DNA of 49,786 nucleotides from Promethearchaeia archaeon (lineage in GTDB: Archaea > Asgardarchaeota > Lokiarchaeia > Sigyniarchaeales > SOKP01), in contig JAHQWL010000031.1 in assembly GCA_029856155.1 (NCBI GenBank), positions 1-49,786 on the forward strand. The letters run 5' to 3'. Positions 34,664 to 43,879 of the stretch are shown piece after piece; the first letter of the stretch is position 1, and every line of letters begins with the position of its first letter. A model generated the notes under the pieces. That model worked only from the letters and a program-made list of their open reading frames with translations. It had not been told where the DNA came from and ran no database searches. The position numbers and the translations under genes were made by a program.

Positions 34664-35950
34664 GTCCAAGTTATTTTAAAACTAATTGCTAAATTTATTA
34701 GAAAAGAATCTAGTATTTTACCTGTCGAATTACGTAAAAATTCAGTAGTTGTTCATTATTACAATGAGATTATTCGATTTTGGAACAAAATAAATTTCAT
34801 AACTAAAAGAAATCTTAAGAAAATTGTTTTTTTAGAAACCAATGAATTACCTAAATATCTATATGCTACTTATAGAATGTTATGGGAAAAAGCTTCTGAG
34901 AAAACAATCACCAAGGAATTAAAAGTAATTGACAAAAAATTTCTAAAAAGAGTCAGGATATTTTCTTGGAAAGAAGTACTTAATAATAAAAATGAGTTAG
35001 AAAAATTTAGTATAACAGAAGCAATCCCTAGCTTTATGATTGAACGGTTGCGTCCTGTAATGAATATTGAAGTTCTAAGAAATAATGTTAGATTTATGAA
35101 CGGATTGGAAAAAAAAATTAACACTACATTGCGTATTAACAAACTTTGTGTAAAACCAAATTACGAGGCTTTACCAATACGAATCAGAGAGAATTTTAAG
35201 AAAAATAAAATAGATTTTCGAGAAGATTCTGATATTCCAGAATTATTTTGGATACCCTATACACAAAAAAATAAAGTTATTAGAAATTCTTATTACCAAA
35301 ATGGTAGTCTAATTTTGCAAGATAAAGCATCAGTAGCAGTTATTCAAGTATTAGCACCTAAAAAAGAAGATAAAATATGTGATATGTGTGCTGCACCTGG
35401 AATAAAAACAAGTCTAATTGCTCAATATATGAATAATAAAGGGCATATTATAGCGGGTGAATTTCTTACTGAAAGGGTAAATATGATGGCTTTATTACTT
35501 AAAAAATTAAATGTTTTAAATGTACACACACTAAACACTGATAGTATTATTTTTCCTATCCGATTTCCGAATTATTTTGATCGTATATTATTAGATGCTC
35601 CTTGTACGGGATCAGGAGCCTTTTTAGCTAGTCCAGAATTAAAATGGCGGCAAAATCGAGAATTTCTACATCAAAATATTATTATACAAAAGAAATTGAT
35701 CGAGAATGCGATAAAAATATTAAAACCTGGTGGGATTTTAGTATATTCTACTTGTAGTCTTTACGCAGAGGAGGGAGAATTCCAAATTTTAGATTTTATA
35801 GATTATTTAGAACCTTTAGATTTACCTAATTGGTTTTCTCCAAGTTATAAAGTTGAAGATAATACAATACCTGGTACAGGTAGATTATTTCCATCACTGC
35901 ATCATACTCAAGGTTTTTTTATAGGAAAGTTCAAAAAAAAGGAAATATGA
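34664..35950 (+). CDS. NSUN/RsmB-type RNA cytosine-C5 methyltransferase
   Basis: From the ATG at 34877 the protein has 357 residues, but the frame is open back to 34643 and encodes a helical N-terminal domain in that stretch (VQVILKLIAKFIRKESSILP), as NSUN enzymes often have. The catalytic domain shows CDMCAAPGIKTS (SAM motif I), LLDAPCTGSGAF with the release Cys, and YSTCSLYAEEGE with the attacking Cys. It methylates cytosine C5 in tRNA or rRNA using SAM. No standard start codon exists between 34643 and 34877. GTC 34664, six bases after AAGGAG, is the placeholder start; a missing base after ATGTC at 34662 would explain it equally well. Confidence 0.8.
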   Translation, partial: VQVILKLIAKFIRKESSILPVELRKNSVVVHYYNEIIRFWNKINFITKRNLKKIVFLETNELPKYLYATYRMLWEKASEKTITKELKVIDKKFLKRVRIFSWKEVLNNKNELEKFSITEAIPSFMIERLRPVMNIEVLRNNVRFMNGLEKKINTTLRINKLCVKPNYEALPIRIRENFKKNKIDFREDSDIPELFWIPYTQKNKVIRNSYYQNGSLILQDKASVAVIQVLAPKKEDKICDMCAAPGIKTSLIAQYMNNKGHIIAGEFLTERVNMMALLLKKLNVLNVHTLNTDSIIFPIRFPNYFDRILLDAPCTGSGAFLASPELKWRQNREFLHQNIIIQKKLIENAIKILKPGGILVYSTCSLYAEEGEFQILDFIDYLEPLDLPNWFSPSYKVEDNTIPGTGRLFPSLHHTQGFFIGKFKKKEI

Positions 35951-35989
35951 CAATATTCATTCTAATTATTGATAGAATTAGAGGATTTT

Positions 35990-36811
35990 ATGATGGAAGA
36001 TACACCTAGAAAATATATGACAATTGGTGAGATAGATGCAACCGGAGTAAGAGGTCCACATGAAAAAGAGTTAGCAGATATAAGTAATGCAAAACATCAT
36101 TTATTTATTAACTTAGAAATGGATAAGTTAAAAGAGATTGTAGAGGAAGTTATTGGAGCTAAAATTGAAAATATCGGTTTTAATGAAGATTGGACGATAA
36201 CTATTGAAATGTTTCCAGAAGTAAATATTCACATGGCTTATTCGTATTTTGGAGATGAATTCGGTGAAGGGATTGAAGCAGAATTCAAATTTTTCTTTTC
36301 GGGCAAGCGAGTTTTTTGGGTACCTGGAGAAGATAGCGCAACGTTTATAGATATAATCATGAATATTATCGAAAGAAAAATAAAGGGACAAGAACCTTAT
36401 GAAAAAAAGTATGAGGAAAAAACAGATTTAATGGAAAAAGTTTTACTGCAAAGAAAAGAACCATTTATTCTTCTCAAAGATGCTGATAGAGAGGAATTAG
36501 CTAGATTTCTTGGAGCAAAAGTATGGATAACTGAGACTGGATGGAGAATAAAAAAAGAATTTTTCCCAGAAATTTTCATAGAAATTATTTGGGATGCACA
36601 AAATCATTTAGATATTAAATTTTCAGGCACTAACCTCTCTAAAAATATTGATAGTTATCATGTGGAATTTATTGGTATATTTTTGATAAATCATATCCTT
36701 AGGTTTATTACTGTTAGTAATATTGATAAGGATCTACCTGATATTTGCTATATTATGTTCTCACGATACTATACTAAAAATATTGGAAAGTGGAATCATA
36801 GAGTGAGATAA
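35990..36811 (+). CDS. Duplicated-domain protein of unknown function
   Basis: 273 residues, family not recognised. The chain is two copies of one alpha-beta domain. Copy 1 (about 43-130) has KLKEIVEEVIGAKIENIGFNEDW and FPEVNIHMAYSYFG. Copy 2 (about 165-260) has REELARFLGAKVWITETGW and FPEIFIEIIWDAQNH. Matching points are the helix, GAK, a Trp and the FPE(V/I)-I-I strand. No membrane segment or metal motif is seen. The ATG at 35990 follows GAGGA five bases before; a TTG at 35969 is in frame but unsupported. It follows the methyltransferase after 39 bases, in the same direction, so it may share its transcript. Confidence 0.75.
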   Translation: MMEDTPRKYMTIGEIDATGVRGPHEKELADISNAKHHLFINLEMDKLKEIVEEVIGAKIENIGFNEDWTITIEMFPEVNIHMAYSYFGDEFGEGIEAEFKFFFSGKRVFWVPGEDSATFIDIIMNIIERKIKGQEPYEKKYEEKTDLMEKVLLQRKEPFILLKDADREELARFLGAKVWITETGWRIKKEFFPEIFIEIIWDAQNHLDIKFSGTNLSKNIDSYHVEFIGIFLINHILRFITVSNIDKDLPDICYIMFSRYYTKNIGKWNHRVR

Positions 36812-36842
36812 AATTTAAAAAAGATATGATTGGCAATATAAA

Positions 36843-37406
36843 TTAAATTGCCGTCCAGAGTATTGACCTCCCCTTTTTAGCCGCTCGTGTAATTTTTTTA
36901 GAATTTTCTAAATCTGACATTACTTTCCAAATTTGTGAATTGCTTAGTTTAAAGTACCTTCTTAATTCTGGAGTCGTCATTTGTGTACCACTCAATAAAT
37001 TTGGGATTATTCTTATTATTTCTTCAATTGTATTCTCATCAGAATCAATATCTATCCCCTCTTTGTCCTCTTCTTCATTTGATTCCATTTCTGTAATTAT
37101 TCGTGAGGCAATTTTATTTAACTGCTTAATATTATTATCAACATTCTGAGGTTTCATGAAAAGACAACAAAGTTCTAAATCTCTTGGAAAAGCAACAATG
37201 TAAAATTCATCATATAGGATTGCTCGTGGTTTTTTAACAGAATTATTTCCACCACGAAAAGCTAAATAAAAATTCATTGCGAAATCATTTAAATTTACTT
37301 GATTATTTATTTTTGAAAATTCCTTTTTCCATTTTAGGAAAGGGCCATCTATCATATCGAAACCGATTAAAGCGGCTCCAAACATTTCACTTTCGGTAAA
37401 ATTCAA
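36843..37406 (-). CDS. Longin-like domain protein with C-terminal winged helix
   Basis: 187 residues. The first 110 look like a longin/roadblock-type fold: a strand FGAALIGFD, then GPFLKWKKEF, a helix FAMNFYLAF, strands RAILYDEFYIVAFP and LELCCLFMKP, and a helix LNKIASRIITEM. This is by pattern only. An acidic linker follows, then a winged helix (MTTPELRRYFKLSNSQIWKVMSDLE). The TTG start overlaps the TGA stop of the upstream GTPase gene (TTGA) and has a perfect AGGAGGAG nine bases before. The overlap implies joint translation with the Arf-like GTPase, so it is a likely partner: a regulator or an effector carrying a binding domain. Confidence 0.75.
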   Translation of the reverse strand: MNFTESEMFGAALIGFDMIDGPFLKWKKEFSKINNQVNLNDFAMNFYLAFRGGNNSVKKPRAILYDEFYIVAFPRDLELCCLFMKPQNVDNNIKQLNKIASRIITEMESNEEEDKEGIDIDSDENTIEEIIRIIPNLLSGTQMTTPELRRYFKLSNSQIWKVMSDLENSKKITRAAKKGRSILWTAI

Positions 37407-37930
37407 TCTTTTAATCTCCTCCTAATTGCTATTTTATCTAATTCTTTTTTAATTATATTTATCAATCTAAGCCGTTCTGAAGGATTAATAGCAGTTAATC
37501 CATAAGTTTTACAATGAAGTACATCCTCAACACGTTTTATATCCATTCGCCCATCATTTTTTACTAGGTCTTGCTTATTTGCAATTGCAATAATAGGACA
37601 TTCCTTTCCTACGAATTTACAAGCATAGTTAATAAGTTCCCTTGAACTTAGAACATTTCGAGGAGTCGAGTCAGTTACTATGAAAATAATATCTGATCCT
37701 AAAAGATAATCTTTTGAATATGCCCTAAGATAACCGCTCTGACCCGCTAGATCCCAAACTCTTAAAAAATAATCTTCAAACTTAACTGTTTTGAGATCTA
37801 ATCCATGAGTTGGAATGTATAGTCTGTCTATCGTCTGTTCAGATAGTAGTTTTAACATTGTAGTTTTTCCTACAGCTGGAGCTCCAATGAACGTAATTTT
37901 TACGAGCCGACTTATTTCAGAACTTAAGAT
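37403..37930 (-). CDS. Arf-like small GTPase, start upstream of first ATG
   Basis: G1 GAPAVGKT, G3 WDLAGQ, G4 NKQD and a C-terminal TAI (G5) are all visible. The first ATG in frame (37858) lies after the P-loop: the bases just before it encode KITFIGAPAVGKTT, so the gene must start upstream. The frame is open back to about 38016, with no ATG, GTG or TTG. ATC at 37930 gives a plausible N-terminus (LSSEISRLVKITFIG), but the exact codon is uncertain. The G3 WDLAGQ, a single-strand switch and the strand PTHGLDLKTV are typical of Arf/Sar or Gtr-like proteins. Its 3' end overlaps the longin-like gene. Confidence 0.75.
   Translation of the reverse strand: MLSSEISRLVKITFIGAPAVGKTTMLKLLSEQTIDRLYIPTHGLDLKTVKFEDYFLRVWDLAGQSGYLRAYSKDYLLGSDIIFIVTDSTPRNVLSSRELINYACKFVGKECPIIAIANKQDLVKNDGRMDIKRVEDVLHCKTYGLTAINPSERLRLINIIKKELDKIAIRRRLKD
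37416..37423 (-). promoter_or_regulatory. Strong ribosome binding site for longin-like gene
   Basis: CTCCTCCT on the plus strand is AGGAGGAG on the coding strand, nine bases before the TTG at 37406. It lies inside the end of the GTPase gene, supporting independent re-initiation and the TTG start. Confidence 0.75.
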
Positions 37931-38177
37931 TTTATCTCTTCTCTTTTTTTTTGACTTATTAAGAAGAAATGAAAAAATAGAGAATATGAATCTGGATAAT
38001 ATCCAAGTATTATAAGTAGATTATATTTTTATATAAAAATTGATGCCAGTAATTACTATTTTTTCCTTAAGAATTCAATATCTTTTTTAATTAATTTTAA
38101 AAATAGGTTAGATTTTTAACATTATATACTAATTTTGTTTAGTTAGATATTGAGAATATATAAATTGTGGAAATTAA

Positions 38178-39857
38178 ATGAGTGATGATAAACGTATTAA
38201 TAAGAATGATAGGAAGATCATAGAAGAAATTGAATCAGTTTGTGGAATATCATTTAGAAGAGTTAATATGGACTCTTATACTACAGTAGAAAATCTCTTT
38301 AATTTTAATGAAGAGGGTTTTATCACTATGCTTGGCTTCGATTTAAAAGAATTAAACTTAGATGATTATAAATTAAAGCTTTTAGGAGATTCTGTAAAGA
38401 ACTTGAGAAATGTAGAGAGATTTCTTTTAAATTGTCCCGAGGGTAAAGGAGTACCAGAATGGTTAAAGGAGTTAAATTATATTAAAACTTTGGTTTTAAC
38501 AGACAGTGATTTATCTAAGATTCCTGAATATATAAAGGAATTCAAAAATCTCAATGCCCTCTATTTAATGGGCAATAGGATCACCAATTTACCTGAATGG
38601 TTAATCACATTAAGTGATTTAAAAATATTCAATTTAAATGATAGAGCTCAGACTCTTGATTTAACAAAATCGAATATGGATATTCTGAGGACTTTACATG
38701 AAAGAAATGTAAAATTATCTGATCCCACATTTAGATTAAATCTCATCATGGGAGTTCCTCTAGATCAAATCAAAATAATCAAAGAGATCAGTTGGTATGA
38801 AGATGGGATAAATCGAGTTTTTTCTGAAAAACTTAATTCTATTAATGAACCTTGGAGAGATCCTCGCACTTATGGCGTATGTCTTCGGATTTTTAATGGT
38901 AAAATTTTACAAATGAGTATTAGCGACACTAATTTAGAGAATCTTCCAGAAGATTTTGGAAACTTAAAAGATCTAAATTTTATATCTATAATAAAAAATC
39001 AATTAACTTCTTTACCAGAATCAATTGGGGTGTTAAATAATCTAAAGGAACTCATGCTATCTGGTAACAACTTAACATCACTACCCGAGTCGTTTGTGAA
39101 TTTAATTTCACTCCAAAAATTAGATTTGAGTAATAACCAGTTCAAAGAGATTCCTACACAATTATGGGCCCTTAAAAAATTAACACAATTAGATTTAAAT
39201 GGAAATCCTTTAAGTAGCGAAGAAAATACAATAATTCAAAAAGTTCCTGATTTAATCAGAGAATACCTAAGAAAGAAAGCTACAATTAGAGTTTTTATAT
39301 CTCATGCAGTAGTGGATTTTGAACCCTATCGTATAGGAGATCTTGTAGAATATCTGGAAAAGCAAAAAGAAATTTCTCAAGTTTACTTCTGTGAGGAAGA
39401 CCTTGCTGGAAATATTGATGAATGGATGTTAGATGCTGTGCAAAAATGTCAGTTGTTGTTGTTTATAGCAACCAATAAATCTGTATTTAATTCTGTGGAT
39501 TGTGCTAATGAATTACAACTCGCGGATAAATTTTCTATTCCAATTATACCTATAAAAGGCTATGATGTAGATTGGACAAATTTAGCAGAAAAGAACCTTT
39601 CTCGCGAACTAGGATTAGAATTTGATAGGGATAATTTTGAAGTTTTTTGTGAGAATTTATATAAATACATTGAGAATTTTAAACGAGAAATTGATTTATT
39701 GGAAAAAGAGGCTAGAGAAAAAGGTATTACAGATATTTATGAGCGATTCCGTCTCATACTAGATGAAGTCGTTAGTGATTTAAAAAGAAATATTTCTAAT
39801 ATTACAGATAAGATGGATAGTCTAGCAGAAAGAATAAATAACCTCGAAAAAAGATAA
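38178..39857 (+). CDS. Leucine-rich-repeat protein with TIR domain
   Basis: 559 residues. Residues about 50-150 and 245-345 are leucine-rich repeats of the xLPxxIxxLxxLxxLxLSxN type (for example NNLTSLPESF and NNQFKEIPTQLW). A TIR domain follows at 369-465: IRVFISHAVVDFEPYRIGDL (box 1), the loop YFCEEDLAGN, LLLFIATNKS (box 3), and CANELQLAD with Glu445 where TIR NADases have the catalytic Glu. A helical tail (505-559) forms a coiled coil. LRR-TIR is a sensor-effector plan known from innate immunity: bacterial TIR systems cleave NAD, while animal and plant versions signal. It is divergent from the GTPase/longin pair, with about 160 bases between the genes. Confidence 0.85.
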   Translation: MSDDKRINKNDRKIIEEIESVCGISFRRVNMDSYTTVENLFNFNEEGFITMLGFDLKELNLDDYKLKLLGDSVKNLRNVERFLLNCPEGKGVPEWLKELNYIKTLVLTDSDLSKIPEYIKEFKNLNALYLMGNRITNLPEWLITLSDLKIFNLNDRAQTLDLTKSNMDILRTLHERNVKLSDPTFRLNLIMGVPLDQIKIIKEISWYEDGINRVFSEKLNSINEPWRDPRTYGVCLRIFNGKILQMSISDTNLENLPEDFGNLKDLNFISIIKNQLTSLPESIGVLNNLKELMLSGNNLTSLPESFVNLISLQKLDLSNNQFKEIPTQLWALKKLTQLDLNGNPLSSEENTIIQKVPDLIREYLRKKATIRVFISHAVVDFEPYRIGDLVEYLEKQKEISQVYFCEEDLAGNIDEWMLDAVQKCQLLLFIATNKSVFNSVDCANELQLADKFSIPIIPIKGYDVDWTNLAEKNLSRELGLEFDRDNFEVFCENLYKYIENFKREIDLLEKEAREKGITDIYERFRLILDEVVSDLKRNISNITDKMDSLAERINNLEKR

Positions 39858-39877
39858 TAAAACTTAAATCCAAACTT

Positions 39878-39906
39878 CTTTTTATAAAAAAAATTATTTT
39901 TTTTGA
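39878..39906. terminator. A/T-run region between convergent genes, likely shared terminator
   Basis: A T-run, an A-run and a second T-run fill the 59-base gap between the LRR-TIR gene and the minus-strand membrane protein. T-runs end archaeal transcripts, and both strands are served here. Confidence 0.4.
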
Positions 39907-39916
39907 TAAAAACGGA

Positions 39917-40642
39917 TTATTTACTTTTTAAAAGGAAGTTTTTCATCCATTTGGGTAATAAGAATCCTCCATACCAACAAATTGCACTTAAAATCAAAAT
40001 TAATCTAATAATAATGATCGTTGCTTCACTAAAAGGTACAGACGCGTCTAACAATGCTCCAACTGAAAAAGTAATAAAAGCGATTATTAATAGTTTCCCC
40101 TTGAGTTTTACTTCTGGATCTTCAGATTTTAGAGAAAGATTGGCAAATAAAGAGCCTGTAATTACGACGATTAAAAGAAAGATTATTAGGAATACCATTA
40201 TAAAAGACTTATAATTTACATCTACTGGACCATTCAAGTCTCCTATTAAACTTTGATTTAGAAATAGAAAAGTGAAAAACAGGATCTCAAAGATGGTTCC
40301 AATTATGGCAAAGGTCGAAAGAATTATCTTACGTTTTTCAGAATACAAGAACTCCGTAAAAGCTAATAACCAAAAAACTATTGCTAGAGGGATAAAAAGA
40401 TTTCCTATTAGAAAATATACCCCTTCAGGAATTCCAACACCATTAATTAGTGCTACCAGAAAGGAGAGGCTAGAGGGCCACCATGGTTCAGATATAAAAA
40501 TCCAGGTTGCTCCAACTAAAAAATAAATCCTTTCTTTATATTTAAAGAATCTCGAGAGTATTATTAAACCTATTAATAAAGAGATCGCTACAAAAATAAG
40601 AGAAAATACTCCATTTATAGTATCTAAAGGACTTAACGACAT
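39917..40642 (-). CDS. Seven-helix membrane protein
   Basis: 241 residues with about seven hydrophobic segments in fairly even spacing and a short loop GDLNGPVDVNYKSF after the fourth. The topology resembles the 7TM sensory region found ahead of many histidine kinases (7TMR/HisKA_7TM), but there is no kinase or other domain attached. Family not assigned. The C-terminus is basic (KWMKNFLLKSK), likely cytoplasmic. The ATG at 40642 has no strong ribosome binding site. It is convergent with the LRR-TIR gene and runs in the same direction as the DUF2070 gene behind it. Confidence 0.7.
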   Translation of the reverse strand: MSLSPLDTINGVFSLIFVAISLLIGLIILSRFFKYKERIYFLVGATWIFISEPWWPSSLSFLVALINGVGIPEGVYFLIGNLFIPLAIVFWLLAFTEFLYSEKRKIILSTFAIIGTIFEILFFTFLFLNQSLIGDLNGPVDVNYKSFIMVFLIIFLLIVVITGSLFANLSLKSEDPEVKLKGKLLIIAFITFSVGALLDASVPFSEATIIIIRLILILSAICWYGGFLLPKWMKNFLLKSK

Positions 40643-40739
40643 ATTCTAATTTTATTTAATTTAATTTGTATAAATAAAAATTAAGAGCTTGGATTATTTA
40701 AATTTTGAATTTTTAGAAAAAAAAATATTATTAATTAAT

Positions 40740-42626
40740 TTAGAGAGCATATAAAAATATTAAAAATATCAATGAAAATAATGTTGGGGCAATTAAACTT
40801 ATGGTTAATAGACTTTGAGATACCCTGATACATTCCTTAAGAGTACTGATTATAGCATTGAAATATAATGGGTCTCCCCAAATCTTAACCTTTTCAAACG
40901 AGTCCTTATAAAGGAATTCTACAGGTTCTAAATTATCCTCAGCCTTTTTGATCAATTTTTCTAATTTTGCTAAAATGTAATTTATTTTTATCTTATCTCC
41001 AATCGGAGAATAACCTCGATTTGAAAATTGCCTAGCTACTGTATGAGAATCTGATGTGGTAATTTCTGCTCTTTCAATACCCTGATTTTGTAGAAAATTT
41101 AAGATATTGGATCGTATTTCTACATAGGCATTGTTTCCGTCGAAATGAATTAATACAGTTTTTTGGTTCGTGATTGTGTTTTTAAATAAATGAAGTACCA
41201 TTCCTCCATATCCAATCCCATCATCTTCAGAAAATTCCTCTAAGTGATCCTTTGCAACACCATATAACTTAGGAGCATATTGGATTTTTTTAACCGTTTC
41301 ACTCTCCATGTACTTTTTAACGACATCAATTAAATCATGGGCTTCTATAGTATTTTTTTTTATTAAGACTTCATCTCCAATTATGGCATTGTGAGAATCT
41401 ACAACGATTATATCTCTATAACCTTTAGATTTAGCAATATTTCTTATATCATTTCCAACTTCTAACTCAATATCATCTGACGGAAGTGGATGTCTTGTTA
41501 TAAACACAACTGGGACATCTCCAACTTCAGTACCAATAAGTTTAGCTGAGTTAGAAATTTTCCTCGTGAAACCCCTAATTTCTTTAATCCATTCAATTTC
41601 TACGTTTTTGGTGATTTCATTTATATCTTGTTTGATTTTCTTAATTATCGCTTCAACATACCCGTGAGTTGTTAAATTTTGAGAATGATCATTGGTTGTA
41701 TGATAAACTGTAGTTCCGGGAATATCTTGAAATGCTCTATAAATATGTTCTGGTAAATCTGAGGATCCACATGTCTTAAAAGGTCCAAAATGAATGTTTG
41801 GTATTACGAATAATCCTTTTATCTTTTTATTATTGATACTTCGGATTATTAAATATTGTATTTTTACTTCAGATTCTTTACCGATATCATCAAAATAACT
41901 CTCAATAAGCTCATCATTTCTATCTGTCAACATAGAAAGTACAAATGCTCTAATAAATGCGTATCCTCTCATTCCTGTTGCTACTTGGTAGATGTTGCTT
42001 ACTTTGAATAATCCTCTTCTGTAAGGGACCGCAAAAAAAAATGCACAAACTATGAAAACTATCATAGCTCTTATGAAAAAATTCAGATTAAATTGCCCTG
42101 TATATAAGCTGTAGGTAATTATTATTGTAAGTGGTTGAATCAGCGCCAATATTATATTTCCACTACGTCCAATAGTAGTGAATGAGAAATAAATAACGAA
42201 GGCAACAATATAAGAGAGAATAGAACCTAATATGAGAAATACTTCCTGCATGGTAATATTATCTACAAGTATAGCAACAATTTGTCCAAGAATAAATGTT
42301 ATTTCTATTATGCCACTAAAAAATGCATTCATTTGAATGGACCATCCAGACGGAGGTGCTTTTAAAAGTGGTGATCTTTTTGAATAAAATCCCATAGAAA
42401 ATAACGTACCAATTCCAGATGTCAAAAAAAAAAGAAATGTAAAACGGAAAAAATGAAGAGGATCAAAATAACTCTTTATTAGAAAATAATGCAATAGTAA
42501 TGATAATAAACCCAATGCAATTGGTATACCAAAAAAGATTGAATATGCTGACTTTCTTGATGAAAAAAATTCCATATATGTAATAATACCCGGAATTTGA
42601 CGACTCTTTTTTTCTTTTACAATCAT
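40740..42626 (-). CDS. DUF2070 family membrane protein
   Basis: About 628 residues, consistent with archaeal DUF2070 (PF09843). The N-terminal third (about 25-225) holds six to seven membrane helices. The rest is a soluble alpha/beta domain with metal-type motifs: HFGPFKTCGSSDLPEHIYRA, TTNDHSQNLTTHG, VVDSHNAIIGDEVL and ITTSDSHTVARQ. The repeated Asp-Ser-His and the His pair resemble a metal-dependent hydrolase centre, but no activity is established for the family. Two final helices end the chain. The ATG at 42626 is preferred over the TTG at 42632. Being widespread in archaea, it is probably a housekeeping gene. Confidence 0.85.
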   Translation of the reverse strand: MIVKEKKSRQIPGIITYMEFFSSRKSAYSIFFGIPIALGLLSLLLHYFLIKSYFDPLHFFRFTFLFFLTSGIGTLFSMGFYSKRSPLLKAPPSGWSIQMNAFFSGIIEITFILGQIVAILVDNITMQEVFLILGSILSYIVAFVIYFSFTTIGRSGNIILALIQPLTIIITYSLYTGQFNLNFFIRAMIVFIVCAFFFAVPYRRGLFKVSNIYQVATGMRGYAFIRAFVLSMLTDRNDELIESYFDDIGKESEVKIQYLIIRSINNKKIKGLFVIPNIHFGPFKTCGSSDLPEHIYRAFQDIPGTTVYHTTNDHSQNLTTHGYVEAIIKKIKQDINEITKNVEIEWIKEIRGFTRKISNSAKLIGTEVGDVPVVFITRHPLPSDDIELEVGNDIRNIAKSKGYRDIIVVDSHNAIIGDEVLIKKNTIEAHDLIDVVKKYMESETVKKIQYAPKLYGVAKDHLEEFSEDDGIGYGGMVLHLFKNTITNQKTVLIHFDGNNAYVEIRSNILNFLQNQGIERAEITTSDSHTVARQFSNRGYSPIGDKIKINYILAKLEKLIKKAEDNLEPVEFLYKDSFEKVKIWGDPLYFNAIISTLKECIRVSQSLLTISLIAPTLFSLIFLIFLYAL

Positions 42627-42767
42627 AACCAAAGATAGTGGATGAATTTAAATTGATAACACTTAATTGACAAACTTTCTTCTAATGTAATGAATAATTA
42701 ATACAAATTTATCTTTATGTAAAAAATTATAATATAATATAAAACAAAACATTCTTTTATAAGGAAT

Positions 42768-43856
42768 ATGGAAAAAAAAACACAAGAATTGATACATCTA
42801 GCGAATAAGAGGTTTACTGAAGTACTTTCCGATGGATTTAAATTATTTATTAAAGCTTACAAAAACTTGATAATACCATTAGCCCTCTTTCAGATATTTT
42901 TGATTGCTTTAAACGTTTTGCTATTAACCGATCTTAATTGGTATATCGATTCACTAAGAGTATCTATTGATGCAATTATGGAGAAATTTATTGAAAATAT
43001 ATCTCTTACGGAGAGCGAGTTAAATGAACTAGCTTACTTTCTTTTTATGACTTTAGCTCAATTTTTTCTTCAAAATTTAATAGGAGCTATAATCATTACT
43101 ATTGCTATGTGTTCAGTCAGTAATTATGTTTTTAAATTTTATATGAAAGAAGAGGTTAGGTTTACAGAATCGTTTAAATCAGCATTCAATAAAAAGATGC
43201 TAATTGTAATTTTAATTATTGGGATCTTTTTACCAATAGGATCTTTTCTCTTACTTTTTCCAGCTATCATTATATTTGGATTTTTCATTTTTCTAATTTT
43301 CACTTACAATATAGGAGACGGAAAAAGTCCAATCTCAGAAGCCCGCTCTATTGCTAAAAAATCTTTCTGGAAAATAATAGGAATTTTTGTTATTAATACT
43401 CTTTTCATTTTAATAATAGATTATATAGTTACAGCTATTTTAGATTTTTTTCTAATAAATGACTCAACCAAACCAATTATTAGTAGTTGGTATAATCCAG
43501 CAACTAGAAATTTTGGAATGTTAATTCTTTATAATATACTATACAGTATTGTTGATATTATTTTTGCACCACTATTTATCTGTCTATTAACCGCATTATT
43601 TTCTTCTTTAAAGGCAAAAAGAGATTTAAAAATTCAATATCAACAAGGTTATTATCCAGAAAGAGAATTATATCAAAAATCTTATAAAATTCTCAAGCAA
43701 AAACCCATTAATCGTGTTGAAACCGAAGGAACTACAATATCTCCAGATATAAGACTTGATAGTAGATTTTATTGCCCATTTTGTGGAGTTTCAATCGATA
43801 GTCCAAAGAAATTTTGTCCACGTTGTGGGGAGAGCCTAACATTTATAGAAGAATAG
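42768..43856 (+). CDS. Membrane protein with C-terminal zinc ribbon
   Basis: 362 residues. Six membrane helices lie in the first 300 residues, arranged in pairs with a GDGKSPISEARSIAKKSFWK amphipathic linker. This resembles the GlpQ-membrane/YciC-like families, where a similar Ser-Glu-Ala pattern recurs. A hydrophilic stretch leads to a double-zinc-knuckle ribbon at the end, FYCPFCGVSI and KFCPRCGESL, the usual archaeal zinc-ribbon tail of membrane proteins. Function unknown. AAGGA lies shortly before the ATG. It is 24 bases ahead of the PAC2 gene, same strand, probably in one transcript. Confidence 0.75.
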   Translation: MEKKTQELIHLANKRFTEVLSDGFKLFIKAYKNLIIPLALFQIFLIALNVLLLTDLNWYIDSLRVSIDAIMEKFIENISLTESELNELAYFLFMTLAQFFLQNLIGAIIITIAMCSVSNYVFKFYMKEEVRFTESFKSAFNKKMLIVILIIGIFLPIGSFLLLFPAIIIFGFFIFLIFTYNIGDGKSPISEARSIAKKSFWKIIGIFVINTLFILIIDYIVTAILDFFLINDSTKPIISSWYNPATRNFGMLILYNILYSIVDIIFAPLFICLLTALFSSLKAKRDLKIQYQQGYYPERELYQKSYKILKQKPINRVETEGTTISPDIRLDSRFYCPFCGVSIDSPKKFCPRCGESLTFIEE

Positions 43857-43879
43857 CTAACATAAAAAGTTGATTAAAA

